Shown: positions 33,277 through 43,301 of the stretch, in pieces
Layout: every line of letters begins with the position of its first letter
How positions within the stretch are numbered: the first letter of the stretch is position 1
Assembly: GCF_001883705.2 (NCBI RefSeq)
Contig: NZ_MDEQ02000002.1
Span: forward strand, 372,001 to 436,000
Direction of reading: 5' to 3'
From: Burkholderia catarinensis
GTDB lineage: Bacteria; Pseudomonadota; Gammaproteobacteria; Burkholderiales; Burkholderiaceae
DNA length: 64,000 bases
Notes under the pieces: model-generated
What the model saw: the letters and a program-made list of their open reading frames with translations, nothing else
The model's database searches: none
Told to the model about the DNA's origin: nothing
Program-made: the position numbers and the translations under genes

Positions 33277-34731
33277 ATGACAGCCGACTACACCCTCAAA
33301 CACCGGATCGCGGGCGAGCCATGCGATGCCGCGCGTGGCGAGTGGTTCGAGAAATTCGAACCGTGCACCGGACACCTGCTCGCGCGCGTGGCGGCCGGCA
33401 CCGAAGCCGACGTCGACCGGGCCGTGCGCGCGGCGCGCGCGGAATTCGACGGCGGGCACTGGAGCCGGCTGCCTGGCGCCGCGCGCGCGAAGCTGCTGCA
33501 CCGGCTGGCCGACCTGCTCGAGCACGACGCGGAGCACTTCGTCGAGCTGCTGGCGCGCGAACAGGGGCGTCCGGCCATGGAGGTGCGCATGATGGATCTG
33601 CCGATGTCGATCGACACGCTGCGCTATTTCGCCGGCTGGGCCGACAAGCTCGAAGGCCGGCAGATTCCGACCGGCGGCTTCATGGGACGCCCGACGGTCA
33701 ACTACACGGTGCGCGAGGCCGTCGGCGTCGCCGGGCTGATCGTGCCGTGGAATGCACCGCTGATGATCGCGTGCTGGAAGCTGGCGCCTGCGCTCGCGGC
33801 CGGCTGCACGGTCGTGATCAAGCCATCGGAGGATGCGCCGCTCGCCGTCGGCGCGCTGGCGGATCTGGCCGCGCAAGCGGGCTTTCCGCCGGGCGTCGTG
33901 AATCTCGTGCACGGCATCGGCGCGTCGGTCGGCGCCGCGCTGGTCAATCATCCGGGCGTCGACAAGATCAGCTTCACCGGCAGCACCGAGGTCGGCCGGA
34001 CGATCGCGCGTGAAGCCGGTGCGCAATTCAAGCGGCTGACGCTCGAACTCGGCGGCAAGGCGCCGCAGATCATCTTCGACGATGCGAACCTCGAACAGGC
34101 GGTCGCCGGCGTGGCGATGGGGCTGTTCGTCAACCAGGGGCAAACCTGTGCGGCCGGCACGCGCGTGCTCGTGCAGCGCCGTCATTACGACGACGTCGTC
34201 GGTGCGCTCGCGCATGCGGCACGCTCGGTCAAGCTCGGCACGCCGTTCGACCCGGCGACGCAGATGGGTGCGCTGATCAGCGCGCGCCACGCCGATCGCG
34301 TGAAAACGCATATTGCGACGGCGCTTCGCGACGGCGCGACGCGGGTCGCGGGCGACGAGCCGGTGCCGTCGCAAGGCTTCTTCGTGCGGCCGACGATATT
34401 CGCGAACGTCGATCCGGCGATGCGGATCGCGCGCGACGAAGTGTTCGGGCCGGTCGGTACGATCATTCCGTTCGATACGGAAGACGAGGCCGTCGCGCTC
34501 GCGAACGACACCGTCTACGCGCTGTCGGCGACGCTGTGGACGCGCGATCTCGCGGCCGCACACCGCACGGCTGCCCGTCTGCGGGTCGGCGCGGTCGCGG
34601 TGAACGCGTGGAGCCCGCTCGACGCGCGACTGCCGTGGGGCGGTTTCAAGGACAGCGGCATCGGGCGCGACCTGTCGCGGAGCGGGCTCGATGCGTACCT
34701 GGAGGAGAAGGTCGTCACGATCGCGATGTAA
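33277..34731 (+). CDS. Aldehyde dehydrogenase (NAD(P)+, betaine-aldehyde type)
   Basis: A 484-residue aldehyde dehydrogenase. The catalytic glutamate is in LELGGKAPQII and the nucleophile cysteine in FVNQGQTCAAGTRV (about residues 250 and 285); the cofactor-binding FTGSTEVGR and PWNAPLMIACWKLAPALAAG are also present. The ATG at 33277 follows GGAGAAAGCGAC. A GMC alcohol oxidase gene starts 88 nt downstream, so the pair could oxidise an alcohol through its aldehyde to the acid, as choline dehydrogenase and betaine aldehyde dehydrogenase do. No choline-specific transporter or BetI regulator is nearby, so the substrate is undecided. Confidence 0.9.
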   Translation: MTADYTLKHRIAGEPCDAARGEWFEKFEPCTGHLLARVAAGTEADVDRAVRAARAEFDGGHWSRLPGAARAKLLHRLADLLEHDAEHFVELLAREQGRPAMEVRMMDLPMSIDTLRYFAGWADKLEGRQIPTGGFMGRPTVNYTVREAVGVAGLIVPWNAPLMIACWKLAPALAAGCTVVIKPSEDAPLAVGALADLAAQAGFPPGVVNLVHGIGASVGAALVNHPGVDKISFTGSTEVGRTIAREAGAQFKRLTLELGGKAPQIIFDDANLEQAVAGVAMGLFVNQGQTCAAGTRVLVQRRHYDDVVGALAHAARSVKLGTPFDPATQMGALISARHADRVKTHIATALRDGATRVAGDEPVPSQGFFVRPTIFANVDPAMRIARDEVFGPVGTIIPFDTEDEAVALANDTVYALSATLWTRDLAAAHRTAARLRVGAVAVNAWSPLDARLPWGGFKDSGIGRDLSRSGLDAYLEEKVVTIAM

Positions 34732-34819
34732 CCGCACACGCACCGGCACGGCGATACCGCCGCAACAACGAGGCCACGGGCGTTGCATCGCTGGCCCGCT
34801 TACCCCTATCGACAGACAC

Positions 34820-36433
34820 ATGACTACTCAAGACCTGACCTTCGATTACGTCGTCATCGGCGCGGGTTCCGCCGGTTGCGTGGTGGCCGCGCGGTTGATC
34901 CAGCAGAACGCCGGCTCGGTATTGCTGCTGGAGGCCGGCACGCGCGACGACAATCCGTTTCACCGGATTCCGGGCGGCGTGATGATGGTGTTCCAGAAGA
35001 AATCCTGGCCCTACATGACCGAACCGCAGCCGAACGCGAACGGCCGCAGGATGATCATCGCGCAGGGCAAGGTGCTGGGCGGCGGCAGCTCGGTCAACGG
35101 CATGATCTACATCCGCGGGCAGCGCGAGGACTACGACGACTGGGCGACGCAGTGGGGCTGCACCGACTGGCGCTACGACGACGTGCTGCCGTACTTCATG
35201 AAGGCGGAAGCGAACGAGAGCCTGGGGCCCGCGTATCACGGCCAGACAGGGCCGCTGCCCGTCAGCGAGAACCGCTATCGCCATCCGCTGACGGCCGCGT
35301 TCATCCGCGCCGGGCAGGAAATGGGGCTGCCCTACGTCAACGATTTCAACGGCGAAGTGCAGCAGGGCATCGGCTATTACCAGACGACGACGCGCAACGG
35401 CGAACGCGCGAGCACGGCCCGCACGTATCTGGCGTCAGTACGCAACGACGCGAAGCTGAAGGTGGTGACGGGCGCGCTCGTGCACCGGGTCCGGACTGAG
35501 GTGGGGCGCGCGGTTGCGGTCGAATTCAGCGAGGGCGGCAATGCGCCGGTGTCGGTACGCGTGCGCAAGGAGGTCGTCGTGAGCGCCGGGGCGATCGGCA
35601 GTCCCAAGGTGCTGATGCTGTCCGGCATCGGGCCGGCGGAACAGCTCTCCGCGCTCGGGATCGATACGGTTGCCGCGTTGCCGGTCGGCAAGAACTTCCA
35701 CGATCATCTGCACATGTCGGTGCAGGCGTCGATTCGCACGCCGGTCAGCCTCTACGGCGAGAACGCGGGGCTCAGGGCGATGCGCCATTTCCTGCAATGG
35801 AAATGCTTCCGGAGCGGGCTGCTGACCAGCAATATCCTCGAAGGCGGCGCATTCATCGATACGCTGGGCACCGGGCGGCCGGACGTCCAGTTCCATTTCC
35901 TGCCGCTGCTCGACAATTTCGACAATACGCCGGGAGAGAAGCCGCCGGCGAGCGAGCACGGCATGTCGGTCAAGGTCGGCCATCTGCAACCGAAGTCGCG
36001 CGGACAGGTGGGGTTGCGCAGCAAGGACCCGGCGGATCTGCCGAGGATCGACGCGAACTTCCTCGGCGACCCGGCCGACCTCGAAGGACAGATCCGTGCC
36101 GTCCGGGCCGGGCTCCGGATTCTGTCCGCGAAGGCGCTGCAGGCACACGTGAAGGAGATCGTCGCGCCTGCGCGGATCGATCCGGCCGATCTGTCGGCGA
36201 TCGAGACGTTCGTCCGGCAGGACATCAAGACCGTCTATCACCCGGCCGGCACCTGCAGGATGGGCACGGACCCGCGAACATCGGTGGTGGATCAGAAGTC
36301 GCTGCGCGTGCACGGCTTCGCGAATCTGCGCGTGATCGACTGCTCGATCTGCCCGCAGGTGCCGAGCGGCAACACCAATGCGCCGGCGATCATGATCGGC
36401 GAACGCGGTGCCGATCTGCTGCTCGGCCGATGA
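34820..36433 (+). CDS. GMC-family FAD-dependent alcohol oxidoreductase 1
   Basis: A 537-residue glucose-methanol-choline oxidoreductase. The FAD Rossmann motif is DYVVIGAGSAGCVVAARL at residues 9-26; the GMC signature GGGSSVNGMIYIRG lies near residue 90; the second signature SAGAIGSPKVLMLSGIG is near 255; and the active-site histidine lies in HPAGTCRMG near 475. It most resembles bacterial choline-dehydrogenase-like members acting on aliphatic or aryl alcohols. It follows an aldehyde dehydrogenase in the same direction. Another GMC enzyme is encoded at 45088-46653. Confidence 0.88.
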   Translation: MTTQDLTFDYVVIGAGSAGCVVAARLIQQNAGSVLLLEAGTRDDNPFHRIPGGVMMVFQKKSWPYMTEPQPNANGRRMIIAQGKVLGGGSSVNGMIYIRGQREDYDDWATQWGCTDWRYDDVLPYFMKAEANESLGPAYHGQTGPLPVSENRYRHPLTAAFIRAGQEMGLPYVNDFNGEVQQGIGYYQTTTRNGERASTARTYLASVRNDAKLKVVTGALVHRVRTEVGRAVAVEFSEGGNAPVSVRVRKEVVVSAGAIGSPKVLMLSGIGPAEQLSALGIDTVAALPVGKNFHDHLHMSVQASIRTPVSLYGENAGLRAMRHFLQWKCFRSGLLTSNILEGGAFIDTLGTGRPDVQFHFLPLLDNFDNTPGEKPPASEHGMSVKVGHLQPKSRGQVGLRSKDPADLPRIDANFLGDPADLEGQIRAVRAGLRILSAKALQAHVKEIVAPARIDPADLSAIETFVRQDIKTVYHPAGTCRMGTDPRTSVVDQKSLRVHGFANLRVIDCSICPQVPSGNTNAPAIMIGERGADLLLGR

Positions 36434-36438
36434 AAGAC

Positions 36439-36463
36439 GCGGCGCAGGGACGACCTGCGCCGC
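36439..36463. terminator. Hairpin between convergent genes
   Basis: A 10-bp stem (GCGGCGCAGG/CCTGCGCCGC) with a 5-nt loop begins 6 nt after the GMC stop and faces the convergent outer-membrane protein gene. No T-run follows. A short GCCGAC tandem (36478-36499) comes next. Confidence 0.45.
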
Positions 36464-36512
36464 CGCCGCGCCGGCCGATGCCGACGCCGACGCCGACGCC
36501 GATCCGTTCCGG

Positions 36513-37400
36513 TCAGAGCGGAAACACGGCCTTGAGCCAGAATGCCGCGCCCTCGGGGCGGTTCCGCACGTCGGTTTCCATCTGGTATTTGGCGGTCACG
36601 AACCAGCCCTTCCCGCTGTCGTACTTGATCGACGGGCCGATCGCGAACGAACGGCCGCGATTGCCTGCGACGGTTTGCCCGGCCTGCGAATCGTCCGTCA
36701 CCTGCCGGTAGACATAGCCGCCCGCACCGACCGTCAGCCCGTTGCCGAAACCCCAGCCCGCCGAATAGTCGACGATGAATTCCTGGCCGGACCGGTAATC
36801 CGTCGCGTGGTTGCGCTGGTTGAAGGTCCACATGAGCTTTGCGTCGAACACCGGCCCGGTACGGCCGCCGTACGAGATGCCGGCGATCGGCTGGATCGCC
36901 CAGTCGTTCCGGCCGATGTTGGCGAGGTCGTGCTGATCGTACCGGCCGGTCGGCGCGAAGAAATCGACGGCGAGCAGCGCGTGGAGCGTCGGCGTGACGT
37001 GCCAGCCGAGCGCCGGCCCGAACGTCATGTCGCCGACGCCGGTCCGTCGTTGCGATTGCCCGCCCGCGTGTACGTCGAGCGTGACGAGCGGGAGCAGCGC
37101 GTGCATGGCGAGCGACGCGCCGGCGAATGTATACGGCGTCACCCATACGATCCGTGGCGTGACCGCATAGGCCGTGATGCTGAAATCCGGCGGCGCGACA
37201 TTGCGGCCGTCGTTGTCGCGCAGTTCGCCGGCGTGGTAGCGCTCGGCATAGATCAGCGTATAGAGCCCGGGCGGCGGCAGTGCGCAGCACAGGTAGCCTT
37301 CCGCGCCGGTCGGGTACACGGAGCCCCCGCCTTCGGTCGCATGGGCGCCGTGCGCGGCGGCAAGTGCGGAAAGAATCAGGGAAATGCGTAGCCGTTTCAT
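36513..37400 (-). CDS. Outer-membrane channel, phenol-degradation MetA/SphA type
   Basis: A 295-residue beta-barrel protein of the family linked to aromatic-compound degradation clusters. It has a signal peptide (MKRLRISLILSALAAAHGAHA), many alternating strands (TLIYAERYHAGELRD, GVGDMTFGPALGWHVTPTLH, IQPIAGISYGGRTGP) and a C-terminal LKAVFPL suited to outer-membrane insertion. The ATG at 37400 follows AGGAGAAGACAGACG. It may form a channel for a hydrophobic substrate. It lies divergent to an AraC gene and convergent to the first GMC gene. Confidence 0.82.
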   Translation of the reverse strand: MKRLRISLILSALAAAHGAHATEGGGSVYPTGAEGYLCCALPPPGLYTLIYAERYHAGELRDNDGRNVAPPDFSITAYAVTPRIVWVTPYTFAGASLAMHALLPLVTLDVHAGGQSQRRTGVGDMTFGPALGWHVTPTLHALLAVDFFAPTGRYDQHDLANIGRNDWAIQPIAGISYGGRTGPVFDAKLMWTFNQRNHATDYRSGQEFIVDYSAGWGFGNGLTVGAGGYVYRQVTDDSQAGQTVAGNRGRSFAIGPSIKYDSGKGWFVTAKYQMETDVRNRPEGAAFWLKAVFPL

Positions 37401-37809
37401 CGTCTGTCTTCTCCTGCGGCGCACGAGCGGCCGCCGTTTGTTTCCGGGCGGTGTGCGTGATGGCGCGAGACGGTCGCGCGAAGCCCGAACGGAAGCGGTT
37501 TTCCGCCCGTCGGCAGGTTGCCGCGCCGTTTTGTCGGTCGCATGTGTTTGCGTGCGGAGCCGTCAGGAGTGCGGTGCATCTAGGTGAAATCTTTACCGCG
37601 TCAGGTAGCATCCCGGCCGGGCATGGGAGTTGTGCGAATGTTCTTTTGTGCGGACGCGTCGTACGCTTCGATCCGATCCCCTCGATGCATGACAGGCACG
37701 CGTCGCCGAACACGACCGGGAAGCCGGACGAGTCGATCACCGCGCCTGCGGTAGGTGCAGGCAGGCAACGGACGTACTTGAAAGCCGGATATTTCTGGAG
37801 GCGAACGTC
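37401..37809. other. Divergent promoter region, outer-membrane channel and AraC gene
   Basis: A 409-bp gap between divergent genes. It presumably holds both promoters and the binding site of the adjacent AraC regulator, but I see no clear repeat pair or hairpin and no gene. Confidence 0.5.
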
Positions 37810-38781
37810 ATGATCGATTCGGGATCCCATCCGCCCCGGCGGGAAGGCGGCATTGCGTGCTGGTCGGAGCAGATCCGGCATCGATTCTTTCCGCTGGAGC
37901 TGAGCGCCGGTGCATCCGGCGAATTCGACGCGAGCGTCGACGTGTTCGATCATGCGCGTTGCCGCGTGGCGCGCATTTCGGCAAGCGCGCACAGCGTATC
38001 CATCGGGCGCGACGCATGCGGGATGCTGAAGCACCGCTACGTCAAGGTGATCTGGCAACTGAGCGGGGTCGCGACCCTCGAACAGCGCGCGTGCGAAGTG
38101 GTCGTGCCGCCCGGGCATTTCACGCTGTACGAGGCGAGCAGCCCGTACCGGATTCAAAGCGACACGCACGGCGAGTTCGTCACGATGCTGTGCGAAGTGG
38201 CCGATCACGACGCGCTGCTTGCCTTGGCCCGGCACGCGATCGGCCGTGCGATGCCGACAACGGGCGGCGCGGCCGTCGCGCTGGCCAGCCTGCAGGCGAT
38301 GATCGCCGAGGGCCGGCGCATGAATCCGCGCAGCCGTTTCGGCGTGCTGGAGCTGGTGGCGACGCTGGTCGCCGAGGAAATCGATTTTGCGGACGGGACG
38401 GCGCCCGCTTCGCGGCGCAAGATCCGCGAGACGTTGCTGCGCGACGCGCAGCAATACATCCACCGGCACCTGGACGATGGCGAACTGTCGCCCGATCGCA
38501 TCGCGGCGGCATTGAAGGTCTGCCGCCGCACGCTCTACCAGACGTTCGAATCGATCGGTGAAAGTCCGCAGGCGATGATCCAGCGTCTGCGGCTCGAGAA
38601 ATGCCACGACGTGCTGTCGCAGACCGGGGCCGACGGGGCGAGCATTACGCGCCTCGCGTTGCAGTCGGGCTTCTCCGATCCCGCGTATTTCGCGCGGTTG
38701 TTCCGCCGGCGCTTCGGTGTCACGCCGTCGCAGTGTCGCGATGCGGCGATGCGGGACATGAGGGGAGCCGGGGTGCGGTAG
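37810..38781 (+). CDS. AraC-family transcriptional regulator (FeaR/NphR-like)
   Basis: A 323-residue regulator with an N-terminal cupin-like sensor (VKVIWQLSGVATLEQRACEV, then PPGHFTLYEASSPYRI near residue 105) and a C-terminal AraC DNA-binding domain (SPDRIAAALKVCRRTLYQTF and ITRLALQSGFSDPAYFARLF). The ATG has GGAGG upstream. It is divergent from the MetA/SphA-type channel gene and 1.4 kb from the alcohol/aldehyde oxidation pair, and is the likely local activator of one or both. The ligand is probably an aromatic or aliphatic alcohol or acid; this is inference. Confidence 0.85.
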   Translation: MIDSGSHPPRREGGIACWSEQIRHRFFPLELSAGASGEFDASVDVFDHARCRVARISASAHSVSIGRDACGMLKHRYVKVIWQLSGVATLEQRACEVVVPPGHFTLYEASSPYRIQSDTHGEFVTMLCEVADHDALLALARHAIGRAMPTTGGAAVALASLQAMIAEGRRMNPRSRFGVLELVATLVAEEIDFADGTAPASRRKIRETLLRDAQQYIHRHLDDGELSPDRIAAALKVCRRTLYQTFESIGESPQAMIQRLRLEKCHDVLSQTGADGASITRLALQSGFSDPAYFARLFRRRFGVTPSQCRDAAMRDMRGAGVR

Positions 38782-38877
38782 TTGTCGTCGAGCGGGACGA
38801 AAGCAGCGACCCGAACCGGCGCCGCGCCTTCGTCGTCAGGCGATCCGGATGCCGGAACGCCGACAGGATGCCCCGGA

Positions 38878-39969
38878 TCAGAACCGCGTACTGAACCCGA
38901 TCCGCGCGATCGACTGCAGCGCGCCGCTCGACGCGCCGTTCGCGTCCATCACGCCGTTGATCTGCGCATTGCTGCCATGATTGGCGCGCTGATGAACGCC
39001 CGCGACATACACCATCGTGCGTTTCGACAGCCAGTACTGGACGGCGGCCAGGAACTGGTGCGCGTGCGCGTTGTCGAGCGTGTCGTTGCCCTTCATGTAC
39101 GTGTAGCTCGCGCCGATCACCCATGCCGGCGACGGCCGCCATGCGGCGCCGGCTTCCGCCGACCACGCGCCCGCGCCGTTCTGCGCGTTGCGCACGGTCG
39201 TGAAGAGCGCCTTTGCCGTGACCGTGCCGAGCGTGTAGTGCGCGCCCGCGCCCCAGTTGCGCACGCTGGTGGGCGGCAGCCCGCCCGCCGCGCCGTATTT
39301 CTGGTTCGTATAGGCTGCGCCCGCGCCGAACGGGCCGTTGTCATAGCTCGCGCCGACACTGACCGTGTTGTTCGCGCCGACCGACCCCGCGACGTTCCCG
39401 AAGCCGTACAGCGCGCCGAAGGTCAGACCCGACAGCGACGGGCTCGTGTACTTGACCGAATTCGTGACGCGATTGCTGCCCGCGACGCGATCCCAGTCGA
39501 ATGCGCCGGTCGGGTTGTTCGGCAGGTTCAGCCTGTCGAACGGCCCGTTGCGAAAGCCGTACAGGCCGACGAGATCCTGCGCGATCTCGTTGCCGCTGCC
39601 GGCCAGCGAATCGACCATGAACTCGTACTGGTTGCCGAGCGTCAGCGTGCCGTACCGGTCGTTCTGCAATCCGACATAGGCCGTGCGCGCGAACAGCCCG
39701 CCGCCGATGATCGAGCCGTTGCCGAGCGAATACTGGTTGACGAGCCGGAAGATCGCGCGCGTGCCCGCGCCGAGATCCTCCTTGCCTTCGAAGCCGAGCA
39801 GGTTCGGAAAGAAGATGTTGTCGTCGAATTTCGGATTGCCGTGGCCGCCTTCGTTGCTGACATAGCTGATGCCGGCATCCATCAGCCCGAACATCGTCAC
39901 GCTGCTCTGCGCGAACGACGCGGCCGGAATCGCGCACGCCGCGAGCGCCATAAGGGTCTTTTTCGTCAT
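38878..39969 (-). CDS. Gram-negative porin (trimeric, OmpC-like)
   Basis: A 363-residue outer-membrane porin with signal peptide MTKKTLMALAACAIPAASFA and mature start QSSVTMFGLMDAGISYV. The interior shows the usual strands (GFEGKEDLGAGTRAIFRL, GALYGFGNVAG) and the C-terminus ends RIGFSTRF. The ATG at 39969 is preferred over a GTG six codons upstream. It lies 186 nt downstream of the SDR gene in the same direction and could be the distal gene of the dihydroxyacetophenone operon or a separate unit. It would let small polar substrates cross the outer membrane. Confidence 0.9.
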   Translation of the reverse strand: MTKKTLMALAACAIPAASFAQSSVTMFGLMDAGISYVSNEGGHGNPKFDDNIFFPNLLGFEGKEDLGAGTRAIFRLVNQYSLGNGSIIGGGLFARTAYVGLQNDRYGTLTLGNQYEFMVDSLAGSGNEIAQDLVGLYGFRNGPFDRLNLPNNPTGAFDWDRVAGSNRVTNSVKYTSPSLSGLTFGALYGFGNVAGSVGANNTVSVGASYDNGPFGAGAAYTNQKYGAAGGLPPTSVRNWGAGAHYTLGTVTAKALFTTVRNAQNGAGAWSAEAGAAWRPSPAWVIGASYTYMKGNDTLDNAHAHQFLAAVQYWLSKRTMVYVAGVHQRANHGSNAQINGVMDANGASSGALQSIARIGFSTRF

Positions 39970-40155
39970 CTCCAATGTGCTCCTCACATGTTTCCGGTCG
40001 AGCCGGATATTTTTTGATGGGACTACTGATTGATATGAATAAACCTGAGCCGGGTGAATCTGCGATTCACCGGCAACCGAAGGAAACTGCGGTGCGCAAC
40101 GGGCATCGGCAGGTATCGCCTGCCCGCCGATGCCCGATGCCCGATGCGCGGCGCG

Positions 40156-40878
40156 CTAGACCGTCGAATATCCCCCGTCCACCGGCACGACCGCGCCGGT
40201 CACGAACGACGCGCCGGGCGAGCACAGGAACAGGATCGCTTCCGCGACTTCGTCGGCCGTGCCCCAGCGCCCGAGCGGCGTGCGATCGAGGATGCGCCGC
40301 GACGCCTGCGCGTCGGACATCAAAGCGCTGCTGAGCGGCGTGTCGATCCAGCCGGGCGCGACAGCGTTCACGCGGATGCCGCGATCGGCCCACGCCTGCG
40401 CGAGCGAGCGCGTGAGCTGTGCGATGCCGCCCTTGCTCGCGCTATACGCGGGCCGGTCCTTGCTGCCGAAGTACGTGTACATCGACGCGATGTTGACGAT
40501 GCTGCCGCCGTTTGCCGACAGCGCCGGCCGCGCGGCATCGGAGGCGCGCATCACCGACGTCAGGTTCACGTTCAGCACGAGCTCGAACTGGTCCATCCGG
40601 TATTCGTCCGCGTGCCGGCTGATGCCGACGCCGTTGACGAGCGCATCGAGCCGCGGCAGCGCGGCGATCGTGCGCGTCAGCGCGTCGCTGTCGGTCACGT
40701 CGAGCTCCACGCACCGGACGCCCGCATGCACGGGCGCATGCGGGCCGGCGGCATCCAGCCCGAGCGCGACGACCGACGCGCCGGCTTCCGCGAACCGCAT
40801 CGCGGCGCGCGCGCCGATGCCGGACGTGCCGCCCGTCACGATGACGGACTTGCCCTCAAACTCCCACTGACGACTCAT
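40156..40878 (-). CDS. Short-chain dehydrogenase/reductase (SDR)
   Basis: A 240-residue classical SDR that oxidises or reduces an alcohol/ketone with NAD(P)(H). Motifs: [20 protein letters not shown] near residue 12 (TGxxxGIG), NGVGISRH, the catalytic serine in [11 protein letters not shown]-x3-K in [13 protein letters not shown] and the C-terminal [16 protein letters not shown]. The ATG at 40878 overlaps the end of the upstream diol-type dehydrogenase gene by 23 nt, and GGGAG lies before it. It belongs to the operon with the 2,4'-dihydroxyacetophenone dioxygenase gene. Confidence 0.88.
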   Translation of the reverse strand: MSRQWEFEGKSVIVTGGTSGIGARAAMRFAEAGASVVALGLDAAGPHAPVHAGVRCVELDVTDSDALTRTIAALPRLDALVNGVGISRHADEYRMDQFELVLNVNLTSVMRASDAARPALSANGGSIVNIASMYTYFGSKDRPAYSASKGGIAQLTRSLAQAWADRGIRVNAVAPGWIDTPLSSALMSDAQASRRILDRTPLGRWGTADEVAEAILFLCSPGASFVTGAVVPVDGGYSTV

Positions 40879-41977
40879 GCTCGACGCTCCCGATGGTGTG
40901 TGCGCGACGGGCCGGCCGTTGCGCGGGTGAAACGAGGATCTTGATTTGCGCGCGGTCGGCGAGCAGCGCGTCGAAGCCGTCGGCGACGGCATCTTCCAGC
41001 GACACGGTGCGCGTGACGATCGACGCAAGATCGAGCGCGCCCGACGCGACGATGCGCAGCAGGTCTTCGTACGCATGCCGGTAGCCGACGCTCGCGGTGA
41101 AGGTCAGCTCGTCGTTGACCGCGCGGAACGCATCGAAGCCCGCATGCGGCATCAGGCCGACCATCACGACACGGCCGCCCTTGCGCAGCGCCTGCATTGC
41201 CGATTCGAACGTGGCCGGCAGCCCGGCCGCCTCGAAGCTCGTATCGACGCCGAGCCCGCCCGTGGCCGCGCGGATCGCGTCCTGCAGTTCGGCCGCGCCG
41301 AGCGCACGGGCATCGAACGCGTGGGTCGCGCCGAGGCGCGTGGCCGCTCCGAGCCGCTCGGGCGCCACGTCGACGGCGACGATCGTGGTCACGCCCTGCA
41401 GCTTCGCGAGCATGATCAGCAGCAGGCCGATCGGCCCGAGCCCGAACACCGCGCAGGTCTCGCCGAGCCGCAGTTCACCGCGCCGCAGCGCATGCAGCGC
41501 GACGGCGGCGGGCTCCATCACCGCGGCCTGTTCGAGGCTCACGCCGTCGGGCAGGCGATGCAGCATGTAGGCCGGCACGACCGCGAAGTCGGCCATCCCG
41601 CCGTCGCCCATCAGCCCGGCGAAGCCCATCGACACGCACAGGTTGTACGACCCCGAACGGCAGTACGCGCACTGGCTGCAGCGATACTCGGGCTCGACCG
41701 CGACGCGGTCGCCCGCGCGCAGCGCCGTCACGCCGTTACCGACTTCGACGACGGTCCCGCAAAACTCGTGGCCGAGCGTCAGCGGCGCGGTGCGGCGCGA
41801 CAGCGGATGCGGCGCATCGACCGGAATCGCGTGCGGGCCGTCCGCATATTCATGCAGGTCGCTGCCGCAGATCCCGCAATACGCGACCGCGATGCGCACG
41901 TCGCCGGGGCCGACGCGCGGCGTGTCGATTTCCACGAGACGGACGTCGCGCGGGCCATGCCATTGAAGTGCCCGCAT
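40856..41977 (-). CDS. Zinc-dependent medium-chain dehydrogenase (2,3-butanediol dehydrogenase-like)
   Basis: A 373-residue zinc alcohol dehydrogenase of the vicinal-diol/acyloin group. Catalytic zinc ligands lie in [12 protein letters not shown] (C) and LGHEFCGTV (H/E); the structural zinc cysteines are in [17 protein letters not shown] near residue 100; the NAD motif is [11 protein letters not shown] near 170. It starts 1 nt after the stop of the MFS gene and overlaps the SDR start by 23 nt, so all are coupled. Butanediol-type enzymes make alpha-hydroxyketones, which fits the formation of 2,4'-dihydroxyacetophenone, the presumed substrate of the first gene in the operon. Confidence 0.87.
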   Translation of the reverse strand: MRALQWHGPRDVRLVEIDTPRVGPGDVRIAVAYCGICGSDLHEYADGPHAIPVDAPHPLSRRTAPLTLGHEFCGTVVEVGNGVTALRAGDRVAVEPEYRCSQCAYCRSGSYNLCVSMGFAGLMGDGGMADFAVVPAYMLHRLPDGVSLEQAAVMEPAAVALHALRRGELRLGETCAVFGLGPIGLLLIMLAKLQGVTTIVAVDVAPERLGAATRLGATHAFDARALGAAELQDAIRAATGGLGVDTSFEAAGLPATFESAMQALRKGGRVVMVGLMPHAGFDAFRAVNDELTFTASVGYRHAYEDLLRIVASGALDLASIVTRTVSLEDAVADGFDALLADRAQIKILVSPAQRPARRAHTIGSVEHESSVGV

Positions 41978-41978
41978 G

Positions 41979-43283
41979 TCAGCGTCCTCCGAGGTTCTGC
42001 GTATCGAGGCGGCCGGCAGCGGCGCCGGCGAGTGCGCGCTTGCGCAGCACGGCCGGTGCGGTTTCGACGAGGCCGAACGACAGCACGCACGCGAGGATCG
42101 CGCCGGTGGTCGACGTCCACATCGTGAACTGCAGGCCGTACTTGTCCGCCGCGAAGCCGGCGACGGTCGGCGCGACGAAGCCGCCGATCAGCTCGCCCGC
42201 GCCCATGATCAGCCCGAGCGCGCTGGCGATCGCGCGCGGCGGCACCGTCTCGGCCGGGATCGTCGCCATGAACAGCGTGAAGCAGCCGAGGCCCGTGTAC
42301 GTGACGAACACGAGCGCGCCGAGCGCCCAGACCGAGCTCGCATGGATCATCACGACCGGGCATGCGGCCGCGATCAGCGCGAACGCGATCATCGTCGGCT
42401 TGCGGCCGATCCGGTCGGAGATCGCCGGCACCGCGAAGCCCCAGAACACCCATGCCGCGCCGAGGCAGGTCATTACGACGCCCATGTCGGACGCGGACAG
42501 GTGGCGGCTGCTGACCAGGAAGGTCGGCGCGAACGAGATGATCACGACGAACCACGTGAGGAAGAAGCAGCTGATCAGCATGCAGAGCAGGATGTTGCGC
42601 TCCTTCAGCAGCGCCCAGCGGCTGACCGCCGCGCCGCTGGAAGGATGCGCGGCGACGCCATCGGCCTGCGCGTGCCGCACGCCGCCGGGCGGCGCTTCGC
42701 GCACCCAGCGCCAGATGCAGAACGCGATCAGGAAGCCCGGAATGCACGACACGTAGAACGCCTCGCGCCAGCCGTACGCGGTCGCGATGCCGATCACGAC
42801 CGGCGGCCCGATCATCGCGCCGAGCAGGCCGGCGGCCGAGCCTTGCAGCAGGCCCATGTTCAGCCCGCGGCGGCTCGGCGTCGAACTCTCGACCATCAGC
42901 GATTGCGACAGCGGCAGCACGGGGCCTTCGGCGATGCCCATCAGCGCGCGAAACGCGATCAGGCTCGCGAAGCCGCCGACGAGCCCCGACAGCGCCGAGC
43001 ACACGGAAAAGCCGAGCACGGCCGCGATCAGCAGCGGCTTGCGGGTGCCGCGCGCGTCGGACCACGCGCCCGTCGCGGCGCCCGACAGCGCCCACGTGAG
43101 CGCGAGCGCGGACGACACCATGCCGAGCTGCGTGTTCGTCAGGTGCAGCTCGGCCGACATGAACGGGAACAGGAACGACAGCGCGAGGCGGTCGAAGAAC
43201 ACGAAGCCGAACGTCATGAACAGGATCAGCAGCAGCCTGTTCTCGTACGTCCATGCGGGTTTGGGGGAGGGATGGGATGTCAT
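41979..43283 (-). CDS. MFS transporter (aromatic/organic acid type)
   Basis: A 434-residue inner-membrane carrier with about 12 transmembrane segments. It shows FFDRLALSFLFPFM in helix 1, the loop motif GAWSDARGTRKPLLIAA between helices 2 and 3, and IGRKPTMI in the second half. It begins 18 nt after the dioxygenase gene stop and ends 1 nt before the dehydrogenase gene, so it is an integral member of the operon. It probably imports the aryl substrate of the pathway by proton symport; the exact substrate is not evident. Confidence 0.87.
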   Translation of the reverse strand: MTSHPSPKPAWTYENRLLLILFMTFGFVFFDRLALSFLFPFMSAELHLTNTQLGMVSSALALTWALSGAATGAWSDARGTRKPLLIAAVLGFSVCSALSGLVGGFASLIAFRALMGIAEGPVLPLSQSLMVESSTPSRRGLNMGLLQGSAAGLLGAMIGPPVVIGIATAYGWREAFYVSCIPGFLIAFCIWRWVREAPPGGVRHAQADGVAAHPSSGAAVSRWALLKERNILLCMLISCFFLTWFVVIISFAPTFLVSSRHLSASDMGVVMTCLGAAWVFWGFAVPAISDRIGRKPTMIAFALIAAACPVVMIHASSVWALGALVFVTYTGLGCFTLFMATIPAETVPPRAIASALGLIMGAGELIGGFVAPTVAGFAADKYGLQFTMWTSTTGAILACVLSFGLVETAPAVLRKRALAGAAAGRLDTQNLGGR

Positions 43284-43301
43284 GGCAGGCCTCGTCGCGC
43301 G

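Noticed and set aside
33277-36433. betBA choline-to-betaine genes
   Set aside because: Aldehyde dehydrogenase and GMC oxidase order is suggestive, but there is no BetI regulator or choline transporter and no choline-specific motif I can identify, so only the families are stated.
36292-38607. 771-codon minus-strand frame
   Set aside because: It spans the end of the GMC gene, the MetA-type gene in a different frame and the AraC gene; its composition is that of a shadow frame.
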